From the NCBI GenBank assembly GCA_017853685.1, contig JAFMJD010000006.1:1-37044 (forward strand): a stretch of DNA of 37,044 nt. The letters run 5' to 3'. The DNA comes from Actinomycetota bacterium (GTDB taxonomy: Bacteria; Actinomycetota; Acidimicrobiia; Acidimicrobiales; Ilumatobacteraceae). Below the pieces are notes generated by a model. It was not told the DNA's origin. It did no database searches and was given only the letters and a program-made list of their open reading frames with translations. Position 1 is the first letter of the stretch, and every line of letters begins with the position of its first letter. Both the position numbers and the translations under genes were made by a program. Shown here in pieces: positions 1 to 7,391 of this stretch.

Positions 1-938
1 TAGGTGGCGGCAAGGATTCCATCGTCACCATCGAGACCTTGCGTGCAGCGGGCTGGGGAACACCAGATCAGCCGCCGGTGCTCGCATCGGTGGGTACCCA
101 CTCGGCCATCGAGGCCACGGCGCGCACCGCGCACCTCGAGCATGTGGTCATCGAACGACACATTGATCCCATGTTGCTGGAGCTCAATCGGCAGGGCGCG
201 CTCAACGGTCACGTACCCGTTACTGCCATCAACTCCGCGGCGCTCGCCGTGTACGCGGTATTGCGCGGCTGTTCCGGCGTGATCATGTCCAACGAATGGT
301 CGGCCTCGGTGCCGGTGGCACAGCACCGGGGGATGGCGGTGAACCACCAGTGGTCAAAGAGCCTCGACTGCGAGCGACTACTCGCTGCGTTGTTGCCTGT
401 GCCCTACTTCTCGTTGTTGCGTCCGTTGCACGAGGTGGAAATTTGTCGTCGCTTCGCGTCGCTGCGGCAGTACTTCGATGTGGTGACGAGTTGCAATCAG
501 GCGTACACCGCTGTGGGTCGGGCAGCGGCGACGCGTTGGTGTGGCGACTGCCCCAAGTGCCGGTTCGTCTACCTCGGACTTGCGCCGTTCTTGTCGCTGG
601 CCGACATGGATCACATCTTCGAAGGTGCGCGGTTGTTGCACGACGCCGGCGCCACCGATGCCTATCGTGCGCTGCTGGGTGACGGTGCAGCACCGCCGCT
701 CGAGTGCATCGGTACGGTTCAGGAGTCTCGGTGGGCGATGCACTGTCTTGCCGGGGGATTGCCTGGGAGTCCGGTGCTCAGTGATCCGGCATGGCGAGAT
801 GCCGCCGTGGTGCGGGCATTTTCGGATCGTGCTGCACCGGTGAACCCCGGCTACAACCCACTCACCGAACGCGGTGACCATGCGCTCGCACCCGACTGGT
901 ACGCATTGGTGTCGGGCAATGGCGTCGGGAGGTGCTGA
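1..938 (+). CDS. murL: MurL, UDP-MurNAc-L-Ala-L-Glu epimerase (5' end missing)
   Basis: The 3' part of a gene that begins before the window; 312 codons including the stop are visible. The first complete codons read GGGKDS, a PP-loop (ATP pyrophosphatase) signature, and further on there is a cysteine cluster WCGDCPKC followed by RFVYLGLAPF. MurL inverts the terminal L-Glu of UDP-MurNAc-L-Ala-L-Glu to D-Glu in an ATP-dependent reaction, and adenylation chemistry fits a PP-loop fold. The main argument is the neighbour: the stop overlaps the ATG of a MurD-family ligase (TGATG at 936-940), the known murL-murD2 arrangement. It acts in the cytoplasm in peptidoglycan precursor synthesis. The family name rests on motif plus context, not on an alignment; another PP-loop ATPase is possible but less likely beside murD2. 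Confidence 0.8.
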   Translation, partial: GGGKDSIVTIETLRAAGWGTPDQPPVLASVGTHSAIEATARTAHLEHVVIERHIDPMLLELNRQGALNGHVPVTAINSAALAVYAVLRGCSGVIMSNEWSASVPVAQHRGMAVNHQWSKSLDCERLLAALLPVPYFSLLRPLHEVEICRRFASLRQYFDVVTSCNQAYTAVGRAAATRWCGDCPKCRFVYLGLAPFLSLADMDHIFEGARLLHDAGATDAYRALLGDGAAPPLECIGTVQESRWAMHCLAGGLPGSPVLSDPAWRDAAVVRAFSDRAAPVNPGYNPLTERGDHALAPDWYALVSGNGVGRC

Positions 939-2359
939 TGCGACTGCGTGATCTCGATGGCAAGCGAGTGCTGGTGTGGGGACTCGGTCGTGAGGGCCGG
1001 GCGGCGATGGGTCTGTTGACCGACAGCACGTGGTGTCGACCGGCGTCGGTGGAGACCTTCGACGACGGCCCCCGTGAACACGGCGGCACGCTCGCTGTGG
1101 CTCGCGAGGTGCCCGAGGGATTGCTCGACGGTGTGGACGTCGTGGTGAAGTCGCCCGGGGTGAGTCGCTATCGATCCGAGTTGCGTGCGTTCAGCGCGCA
1201 GGGTGGAGTGATCACCGGACTCACTGCACTGGTGATCGCCGAGCGCGGTGGGCGCCGGGTGGTGGGCGTTACCGGCACCAAGGGCAAGTCCACTACGGCG
1301 AGTCTCATCGCACATCTCGTTGCCGCCGCTGGTGAATCGGTGGAACTGGCCGGCAATATCGGTCGCCCGGCGGTGGAGGTGCTGTCGACCCCGCAGTCGT
1401 GGGTGGTGCTCGAGTGCTCCAGTTATCAGTGCGCCGACATCGAGAACGCTCCGGGGTGTTCGCCCGAGATCGGCGTGTTCACATCGATCTACGAGGAGCA
1501 CCTCGACTGGCATGGCTCCTACGAGCGCTATGTGGCGGACAAGGTGCGACTGTTTGCCCAGTGCGACACCACCCTGGTGAACGCGATGCAACCCGAGCTC
1601 GTGCGGGTGACCGACGGTTCACTCGGCCCGGTTGCCGGTCGGCGACTCATCAGCGATGACCATGCGGGTGGGGATGGTGTGCTCGTGGATCTGCAGGGTG
1701 TGAACCTGCAGGGGGTGCACAATCGTCGCAACACGAATCTCGCCGTGCACGCGGCATCGCACGTGATGGGGATCGTGCACCCGCGCTTCGAAGCGGCGTT
1801 GGCCACGTTCCGGCCACTGGAGCACCGCCTGCATGTGCTCGGCTACTGGGGTGGCCTCACGGTGGTGGACGATGTGCTGGCCACGGCGCCCGAGGCGGTG
1901 CTTGCGGCACTCGATGTGTTTGCGGATCGACCGGTGACGGTGCTGCTCGGTGGATACGACCGCGCCATCGACTACCGGGATTTCGCTGCGACGTTGGTGG
2001 CGCGTACCGGTGTTGGCGCCGGTGTTGGCGCCGGTGTGGGTGCTGGTGTGGGTGCTGGTGTGCGGGTGATCGCCATGGGACCTGCTGGTGTGCGCATCGC
2101 CGATGAGATGGAGCGTGCGGGTGGGGTGCGGCCGGTGACGGTGGCCACGCTGGCTGATGCTGTTGACGCTGTTGATGCTGTTGATGCTGTTGATGCTGTT
2201 GACGTTGTTGATGCGGTCGGGCACCCGGACTCTGCAGGTCGCGGTGTGCTGCTGTTATCGCCCGGTGCAACGAGTTACGGCGAGTTTGCCGACTACCGCG
2301 AGCGCAGCGCACGATTCCGTTCGTTGTTGCTGCAGCGCGGTATGACGCTGGCTGGGTAA
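938..2359 (+). CDS. murD2: MurD2, UDP-MurNAc-L-Ala--L-Glu ligase
   Basis: A Mur ligase of 473 residues, near the usual MurD length of about 450. It has the ATP-binding GTKGKST at residues 113-119, an EEHLDWHGSYERY segment in the central domain, and YVADK, whose Lys matches the carbamylated Lys of Mur ligases. Ordinary MurD adds D-Glu; MurD2 adds L-Glu, which MurL then epimerises. The MurD2 assignment comes from translational coupling to the MurL-like gene. ATG 938 is preferred over in-frame GTG 932 because GGGAGG (928-933) sits at ribosome-binding distance from 938 and would overlap a start at 932. The C-terminal domain carries two low-complexity insertions, (GVGA)n near residues 358-375 and (AVD)n near 408-425, absent from typical MurD and presumably in surface loops. 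Confidence 0.85.
   Translation: MRLRDLDGKRVLVWGLGREGRAAMGLLTDSTWCRPASVETFDDGPREHGGTLAVAREVPEGLLDGVDVVVKSPGVSRYRSELRAFSAQGGVITGLTALVIAERGGRRVVGVTGTKGKSTTASLIAHLVAAAGESVELAGNIGRPAVEVLSTPQSWVVLECSSYQCADIENAPGCSPEIGVFTSIYEEHLDWHGSYERYVADKVRLFAQCDTTLVNAMQPELVRVTDGSLGPVAGRRLISDDHAGGDGVLVDLQGVNLQGVHNRRNTNLAVHAASHVMGIVHPRFEAALATFRPLEHRLHVLGYWGGLTVVDDVLATAPEAVLAALDVFADRPVTVLLGGYDRAIDYRDFAATLVARTGVGAGVGAGVGAGVGAGVRVIAMGPAGVRIADEMERAGGVRPVTVATLADAVDAVDAVDAVDAVDVVDAVGHPDSAGRGVLLLSPGATSYGEFADYRERSARFRSLLLQRGMTLAG
2009..2062 (+). repeat. 12-bp tandem repeat inside murD2 (GVGA units)
   Basis: Four 12-bp units: two of ggtgttggcgcc (2009-2032), two of ggtgtgggtgct (2033-2056), then a half unit. They encode GVGA repeated. 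The unit length is a multiple of three, so gain or loss keeps the frame. Confidence 0.9.
2159..2212 (+). repeat. 9-bp tandem repeat inside murD2 (AVD units)
   Basis: Five units of gctgttgat or gctgttgac (2159-2203) and a sixth variant, gttgttgat (2204-2212), encode AVD repeated and end as VVD. Near-identical codons in successive units suggest recent expansion by replication slippage. The reading frame is preserved. Confidence 0.92.
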
Positions 2360-2390
2360 CCGGGCAACTCTGCACCGCGCCGCTGTCGGG

Positions 2391-3089
2391 CTACTTGTCT
2401 TTCTTGCGCTTCTTGCTCTGGCTCTTGTCTTTGTTCTTGTCTTTGTCCTGCTTGCTCTTGCTCTTGTCCTTGTTCTTGTCTTTGTTCTTGTCTTTGTCGT
2501 GCTTGTGCTTCTTGTCTTGCTTGTTCTTGCTCTTGTTCTTGCCGTTGTCTGTTTTCGAACCGTGCCCGTGCTTTCCGTGCTTTCCGTGCTGCTCGGCGCC
2601 GACGATGACCGAGAGGATGACGGTGGGCTGATCGGTGCGGTTGTGCCAGCGGTGGCGTGTGCCGTTCTGGATCACCACATCGCCCTGGGTGAGGTGTACC
2701 TCGACGCCGTTGTCCACCTCCATCCAGATCTCGCCGCTCACGACGATGTCGACGTCGATGGTCTGCGTGGTGTGCATGCCGGGTGCATCGGCCTCCATGT
2801 GTGCTGCGAGACCGGGAGCTGCAGCCTCCATCTCGTCGGGTGTGGCAGCGGGTCCCGAGTAGTTCTGGGGTGCTGCTACCCACGTGAAGACGCGTGTTCC
2901 GCCCGATGCGGGGAAGAACGAGGGCCGTTCGGGGATGGAGCCATCGTTGGGTACGACGGCGGGCTCATCGGTGGCCCACATGGAGTCGTAGGCAAAGGCG
3001 CCGGCCCGGATGGTCTCCACCCGTTCATCGGTGAGGATGACGGCGTTGCCGTCGGAGTCGTGGCCGGTGATGACACGTCGAAAGCTCAT
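2391..3089 (-). CDS. Cupin-domain protein with lysine-rich C-terminal tail
   Basis: 232 residues. The segment from about residue 100 to 165 has the cupin pattern: H-T-T followed by VDIVVSGEIWMEVDNG, then LTQGDVVIQNGTRHRWHN and a hydrophobic end strand, i.e. the two conserved barrel motifs with likely metal-binding His/Glu. The first about 90 residues resemble the N-terminal part of small actinobacterial cupins of unknown substrate. From about residue 165 the protein turns into GKHGKHGHG and then a tail of about 54 residues that is roughly half lysine, with Asp, Asn, Ser and Gln. The tail is probably disordered and may bind nucleic acid or anionic polymers (inference). It lies downstream of the PAC2 gene on the same strand, separated by a repeat array, and converges on murD2 with a 31-bp gap. 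Substrate unknown. Confidence 0.8.
   Translation of the reverse strand: MSFRRVITGHDSDGNAVILTDERVETIRAGAFAYDSMWATDEPAVVPNDGSIPERPSFFPASGGTRVFTWVAAPQNYSGPAATPDEMEAAAPGLAAHMEADAPGMHTTQTIDVDIVVSGEIWMEVDNGVEVHLTQGDVVIQNGTRHRWHNRTDQPTVILSVIVGAEQHGKHGKHGHGSKTDNGKNKSKNKQDKKHKHDKDKNKDKNKDKSKSKQDKDKNKDKSQSKKRKKDK
2394..2555 (-). repeat. Low-complexity coding repeat (Lys/Asp/Asn tail of cupin)
   Basis: Irregular 6- to 18-bp repeats built from ttgttcttg and tctttgt (plus-strand view) encode KDKNKDK-type runs. The stretch is visibly less GC-rich than the surrounding sequence because of AAG, GAC and AAC codons. Confidence 0.85.
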
Positions 3090-3125
3090 GCGGCGATCCT
3101 GTCAGGAATCCGGTTTGTTCGCTGT

Positions 3126-3193
3126 ACCGGGTGCCTCGACCGGGTTACCAGCACCGGGTTACCGGTACCGGGATACCAGTACCGGGTGTCACT
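3126..3193. repeat. Five-unit 14-bp direct repeat (iteron-like)
   Basis: Five successive units begin accggg at 3126, 3139, 3153, 3167 and 3181, with spacings of 13, 14, 14 and 14 bp. The three middle units share accgggttacc or accgggatacc, and ggtaccggtacc-type palindromic sequence arises at the joins. The array fills most of the gap between the PAC2 stop (3189-3191) and the cupin start (3089), upstream of the cupin gene. It could be operator sites, a structured intercistronic RNA, or neutral slippage. Confidence 0.85.
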
Positions 3194-4058
3194 CGCCGGA
3201 GCGCTGTTCCCGCAGGAATTGCTCGAACTGTTCGGCGAGGTGCTCTGCGGAGGGAATCGATGCCTCGGTGCGTCGATCGAAGTCACGCTCGAGCATGGCG
3301 AGGAACGAGGCCGCCTGCCGATCGTCGGCCACTGCGGTGTCGTGCAGTTCGCGCCAACGCGCTACTTCGTCGTCGAGTGCCGCATGGTTGGTGGGCACAC
3401 CCAGAACATGCTCGAGATGACGAAGGAGGGCGGCGGTGGACTTGGGGTGCTCCGCGTTCATGAGGTAATGCGGAACCGGGACGCGCAGCGAGATCGCCGG
3501 GATGTCTGCCCGTTCGAGCAACTGGTGCAGCACGCCGAAAACACCGGTGGGGCCCTGATACTGCGGCCGTGAGAGTCCCAGACTCTTGGCCAACGCAGCG
3601 GTGGTGCTGGAACCGAACACATGGGGCACGCGGGTATGGGGCACCGCCTCGGGCGACGCACCGAGGGTGACGACCACTTCGCAGTTGCAGGCCTGTGCCA
3701 CTTCGATGACGAGTTCGGCGAATGTGCGCCAACGGACGTGCGGCTCGACGCCGGCCAGCACCACGAGGTCGTGGGGCATGTTGGGGTAACGAATGGCCTG
3801 CAGTTCGTTCACCGGCCACGTGATCTGACGGTCGCCGTACTCGTCGAGCCACACCGTTGGGCGTTCCTGCGTGAAGTCGTAGAACCCATCGCAGTCGATC
3901 TCGGCGATGGTGTCCACCACGCGTGTGGTGACGAGGTGTTCGACTGCCTTGGTGGCCGTACGTGAAACGTCGAAGAGGCCCGAGAGCGCGAGCACCATGA
4001 TGGGACGGTGGAGCGTGGGGATGCCCCCCGGTTCCCAGAGCAACTCGTTGCGCGCCAT
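3189..4058 (-). CDS. PAC2-family (proteasome assembly chaperone-like) protein
   Basis: 289 residues, the usual size for actinobacterial PAC2 proteins. The N-terminal MVLALSGLFDVSRTATKAVEHL, the DYGDRQITWPVNE-type segment, the DLVVLAGVEPHVRWRTF strand-helix and a central GSSTTAALAKSLGL followed by QGPTGVFGVLHQLLE match the PAC2 alpha/beta fold, related to nucleoside-phosphorylase-like proteins. The C-terminal about 70 residues are charged and probably helical, as in ParJ/PAC2 homologues. The biochemical role in actinobacteria is unsettled; assembly or quality control of protein complexes is only an analogy. Start ATG 4058 gives the full conserved N terminus; no strong ribosome binding site is visible. 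It may be co-transcribed with the downstream cupin gene. Confidence 0.8.
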   Translation of the reverse strand: MARNELLWEPGGIPTLHRPIMVLALSGLFDVSRTATKAVEHLVTTRVVDTIAEIDCDGFYDFTQERPTVWLDEYGDRQITWPVNELQAIRYPNMPHDLVVLAGVEPHVRWRTFAELVIEVAQACNCEVVVTLGASPEAVPHTRVPHVFGSSTTAALAKSLGLSRPQYQGPTGVFGVLHQLLERADIPAISLRVPVPHYLMNAEHPKSTAALLRHLEHVLGVPTNHAALDDEVARWRELHDTAVADDRQAASFLAMLERDFDRRTEASIPSAEHLAEQFEQFLREQRSGE

Positions 4059-4095
4059 GACGCGTCAAGCCTAGATGCTGTGCTGCTCTCGGGCG

Positions 4096-5307
4096 TCAGG
4101 CCGCCGCCGGTCGTGGTCGCTCGTGGAGCGCGCCCACGCCCTTGGGTGGGCACGTCACCGAGGTGCCGTCGGCGAGCTCGAGATGCAGATGATGTGCGTC
4201 GCCGTGCACCGTGACCCCGGGTCGGTGCTTTTCTCGGTGGTGGTGGCGGCACCACAGCACCAGGTTGTTCAGCGTGGTGGGCCCGCCCGCATGCGCAGGT
4301 ATCAGGTGGTCGACATCGCACCACGCGGCCGGGATATCGCATCCGGGCCACCGGCAACTGCCATCTCGGGCGGTGAGCGCAAGGAACTGCTGCTCGGTTG
4401 CGAATCGTTGCGCAGTGCCCAATTCGACGACGCGTTGGTTCGACATGACCACTCGCCGGATGAGGGCATCATCGGCGAGGTGTCGAAGCGTGTGCGCCGG
4501 AATGGGATCGCCGTGGGCAGTGACCCCGGGGGCATCGCTCAGGCCGGCCAAGGTCTCGGCGCTGACGGTGACCAACAATGTGGGCGCTTCGCGACCTCCG
4601 GTGATGGTGCCCTTGGAATATGCAGCACAGAGTTGCATGAGCCCATCAGCCATGCGCTGCTCGGTGGAGCGGCCGTCTTCCTCGCTGGGCTTGCCGGCGA
4701 GATGTGACACGGCGGCAAGCACTTCGCGCGCCTCGAGCACGGGCAGACGCCACGAGCCGGCGATCATGCCATCGGCCACACCGCTGTGTGTGAACGAACG
4801 GGCAAGCCAGCGGCGCTCCTCGCGCTGTTCGGGAGTCTCGGGGGAGTGCTCGAGCATCCACTGCTCCATGGCGGGCTTGGCCCGCTTGGGATCGAGTCCG
4901 CTCACGCGATGGACGAGTTCGGAGAGCGACTGTGCATCGGGTGCGCTGCACACTGCATCAAACATCACCTCGGCCGTGGCCCGAGAGACCTCACCGTGCT
5001 GGACGGCCGTGCGCAGTTCGGCACAACGATCGAGGGTGTCGGCGAGACGGATCTTGCGGACCGATTCGCCGTATGCGGCGCCGGTGTGCTCAGACAGCCA
5101 TGCAGACATGGAGCGAGCGCCTGTTCCGATCCACGCGCCGGAATCCTGCCCGTGCTGCAATGCGCGGGCGTGTGAAACCTGCATGCGATCGAGGTGATGC
5201 TGCACGGTGGCGAGCAGGCTGCGAACCTCAGCCGGAGCAAGCGATGCAACGTGGAGCGCCTCGAGTTCGTCGGCCGCGTTGGCCAGTAGCTCCAGTGCTG
5301 CATGCAT
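4096..5307 (-). CDS. DUF222 domain / HNH endonuclease-like protein
   Basis: About 403 residues from ATG 5307. Residues from about 10 to 280 form the helical DUF222 region typical of actinobacterial multicopy HNH proteins. The C terminus holds a zinc-binding HNH module: CRWPGC, then CDVDHLIPAHAGGPTTLNNLVLWC and HHHREKH, with the DH pair, the central Asn and the final His all present, so the nuclease fold looks intact. In this family the role is not established; some are thought to be selfish or DNA-repair elements. The frame stays open upstream to 5463 and GTG 5320-5322 is an alternative start, but conserved-looking sequence begins around MHAALELLANAADE. No clear ribosome binding site. The 158-bp gap up to 5466 holds nothing I can identify. 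Confidence 0.82.
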   Translation of the reverse strand: MHAALELLANAADELEALHVASLAPAEVRSLLATVQHHLDRMQVSHARALQHGQDSGAWIGTGARSMSAWLSEHTGAAYGESVRKIRLADTLDRCAELRTAVQHGEVSRATAEVMFDAVCSAPDAQSLSELVHRVSGLDPKRAKPAMEQWMLEHSPETPEQREERRWLARSFTHSGVADGMIAGSWRLPVLEAREVLAAVSHLAGKPSEEDGRSTEQRMADGLMQLCAAYSKGTITGGREAPTLLVTVSAETLAGLSDAPGVTAHGDPIPAHTLRHLADDALIRRVVMSNQRVVELGTAQRFATEQQFLALTARDGSCRWPGCDIPAAWCDVDHLIPAHAGGPTTLNNLVLWCRHHHREKHRPGVTVHGDAHHLHLELADGTSVTCPPKGVGALHERPRPAAA

Positions 5308-5466
5308 GTGGCCATGATGCACATGGGGTGTGACGCAGAAAACGTTGATCGACAAGTTCAAGCGAAGATCTGGGAGTAGTGCGACGCGGATCTCTCTGCG
5401 TCGAGATTCTCTGCATCGCAGCACGCAACGTGATGCACATCGCGGCGCGCTACTCGACGCCACGAT

Positions 5467-7293
5467 TCAGCGGCAGAGTTCGGCTGCAGCCTCGAGCGGT
5501 GCGGTGGGCATGCGGAATCGCCATCTCGACAACGAGCCCGTGGCATTGCGGAACACGCGAGACACTCCGAGTGATGCACGTTGCGCGTCGAGCAAACCGG
5601 GTATCCCGCCGCATCGCAGCGCGGCGCGTGCGGCCTCTACCTCTGCCGGGTCGATTCGCGCCGGCAGCGGCAGGCCCGGCTCGGTGTATTCGGCGAACAA
5701 CCACGCAATGGGCAGATCTTTCTCATGACCCGGCCGACCTCGTCCGGCGAGGCGCTGATGCGCCGACAGGGCGTTCGACAGACCGAAGCGGTCGATCACC
5801 CACACATCACGGGGCAGGCGGTACGCGTAGATGCCGAGGGCACCGACGTACACGACGGCCTTGGTTCGTTCCGCCTGAGCCTGAGCAAGCGGGTACACCT
5901 GAAAGTTGCCGTTGCTCTCTGTATCCACGATGAACCCAGTGCCACCACGATCGAGATAGTTGCTCGTCTGCTCGGCGCCGAATCCCCACAGCGAGTTGGC
6001 GAAATCGTCGAGTGTTACAGGGTGTCCCCTGCCCGACAGACGTCGGAAGACGATGCGCTCATCACCGATGTTGGTAGCCCGCGAGATCGCATCGATGATG
6101 CGCGGCTCCTTCCCGGGCTCGCTGTACGTGGAGTACGGGGTGCGCAGCGAGATCATGCACACCGCGGACCACGCGGCAATCACGTAGAGCCCGATCGTGC
6201 GCCACCCGCGTACCCGGGCGACGGCGACCGGGCAGATCAAGGCAAACACAGTGGGCAGCAACATGCGGCCGTGCATGAAGTCGCCGCCGAGACGCACGAT
6301 GTAGAAGCCGTGGAGCAGGCCACCGAATAGCGCGGCGACCGTGAGGACCCGATGGAACGGGTGAACGGCGGTGTTGCGACGCAGCAATGGCCAGGCGAAC
6401 ACGACGAGTACCAGAACGAGTGAGAGCCACAGCAGGTACGGATCGAACAGGTCTTGGAGGTACCACCATCCGCGCTGCCAACTCGGCATGGAGGCCTCTT
6501 TGGCGATGGCGGTGTTCGGCACCGGCAGGCCGTAGTACGCCATCCGCGCCAGCGTGCCCACCACCGGAAGTGCGAGGAGCCACAGCAGGCTGTGCACCTG
6601 ACGGCGTCGTTGCCCGCGCAACATCCAGAGCGCTGCAGCGCCGAAGCACACGGTGAAGATCAGAAAGTCGGGACGTACGTACATGCCCGCGCCGAGCAAG
6701 AGGCACACGGGCCACGTGAGCCGTGTGGGCGTTGCGTTGGCATGGGTCGATTCTGCGGAAGCAGCAAGGCCGGCGCTGTGTGCAGCCCATCGGGTGAGCA
6801 CGTACCACGAGGCCCCGATCCAGCAGATGCTGAGTCCGGTCTCGAGGCCCGAGGTGGAGAAGTCCCACGCAACCGGCAGCGAGACATAGACCATGGCGCC
6901 GAGTGGGAAGAGCCATTCGGAGTTCGCTTCGCGCAAGTGGAGTCGACGGGCGCCTGCCACTGCGAGGCCAACACCCAGGGCCGTGCCGGCGATCGAAAGC
7001 ACCACGGCGATCCACTCGAGAGCGAGTGGGAGGAACACATCGACCACGGCGAGGATGAAGATCCACAGCGGACTCGTTCCGGCCTCTACTCGATCGCCGA
7101 TGTTGAACACCGGTCCGTTCCCGTTCTGCACCTGGCGCACGATTCGGAAGTTGATGAATGCATCATCAGCGGTCCAGCGACGGACCCAGGCGAAGCCGAC
7201 AATCAGCAGCACGGGGAAGAAAGCCACGGCGGCTCGGGCGACAGCAGAACGATCCGCCCCGACGATGCGGGTTCGCAGCGCGGTGACCTTCAC
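5467..7293 (-). CDS. AftB-like GT-C membrane glycosyltransferase (GT89-type)
   Basis: About 608 residues from GTG 7293. The N-terminal third begins with a membrane segment followed by WTADDAFINFRIVRQ, then NGNGPVFNIGDRVEAGTSPLW. This combination of an acidic DD motif in the first extracytoplasmic loop and an NGPVFN-GERVE-TS-LW block is characteristic of mycobacterial AftB and its corynebacterial homologue (annotated ZomB). Roughly ten hydrophobic segments follow, then a soluble C-terminal part from about residue 400. AftB transfers terminal beta-1,2 arabinofuranose from decaprenyl-phospho-arabinose onto cell-wall arabinan; donor and acceptor here are inferred. It diverges from another GT-C gene across 98 bp. 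The start is uncertain: the frame is open to 7464, but that extension is Arg/Pro-rich and looks non-coding. Confidence 0.78.
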   Translation of the reverse strand: MKVTALRTRIVGADRSAVARAAVAFFPVLLIVGFAWVRRWTADDAFINFRIVRQVQNGNGPVFNIGDRVEAGTSPLWIFILAVVDVFLPLALEWIAVVLSIAGTALGVGLAVAGARRLHLREANSEWLFPLGAMVYVSLPVAWDFSTSGLETGLSICWIGASWYVLTRWAAHSAGLAASAESTHANATPTRLTWPVCLLLGAGMYVRPDFLIFTVCFGAAALWMLRGQRRRQVHSLLWLLALPVVGTLARMAYYGLPVPNTAIAKEASMPSWQRGWWYLQDLFDPYLLWLSLVLVLVVFAWPLLRRNTAVHPFHRVLTVAALFGGLLHGFYIVRLGGDFMHGRMLLPTVFALICPVAVARVRGWRTIGLYVIAAWSAVCMISLRTPYSTYSEPGKEPRIIDAISRATNIGDERIVFRRLSGRGHPVTLDDFANSLWGFGAEQTSNYLDRGGTGFIVDTESNGNFQVYPLAQAQAERTKAVVYVGALGIYAYRLPRDVWVIDRFGLSNALSAHQRLAGRGRPGHEKDLPIAWLFAEYTEPGLPLPARIDPAEVEAARAALRCGGIPGLLDAQRASLGVSRVFRNATGSLSRWRFRMPTAPLEAAAELCR

Positions 7294-7391
7294 GACGACA
7301 GTTCTAGTGCACCAGCGCGCGAGCCACGCGGTGGACACCGTGCGGCTTGCAGCGTCACGATCGTGCCAGGGAGGTTGGGTACGCTCCGGAA

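Noticed and set aside
3126-3193. Possible CRISPR-like array
   Set aside because: The units are 14 bp with no unique spacers between them and no cas genes in the window; it is a direct tandem repeat.
4096-5307. Anti-phage defence nuclease
   Set aside because: DUF222/HNH proteins are common multicopy actinobacterial genes and no defence partner lies nearby; there is no support beyond the HNH motif.
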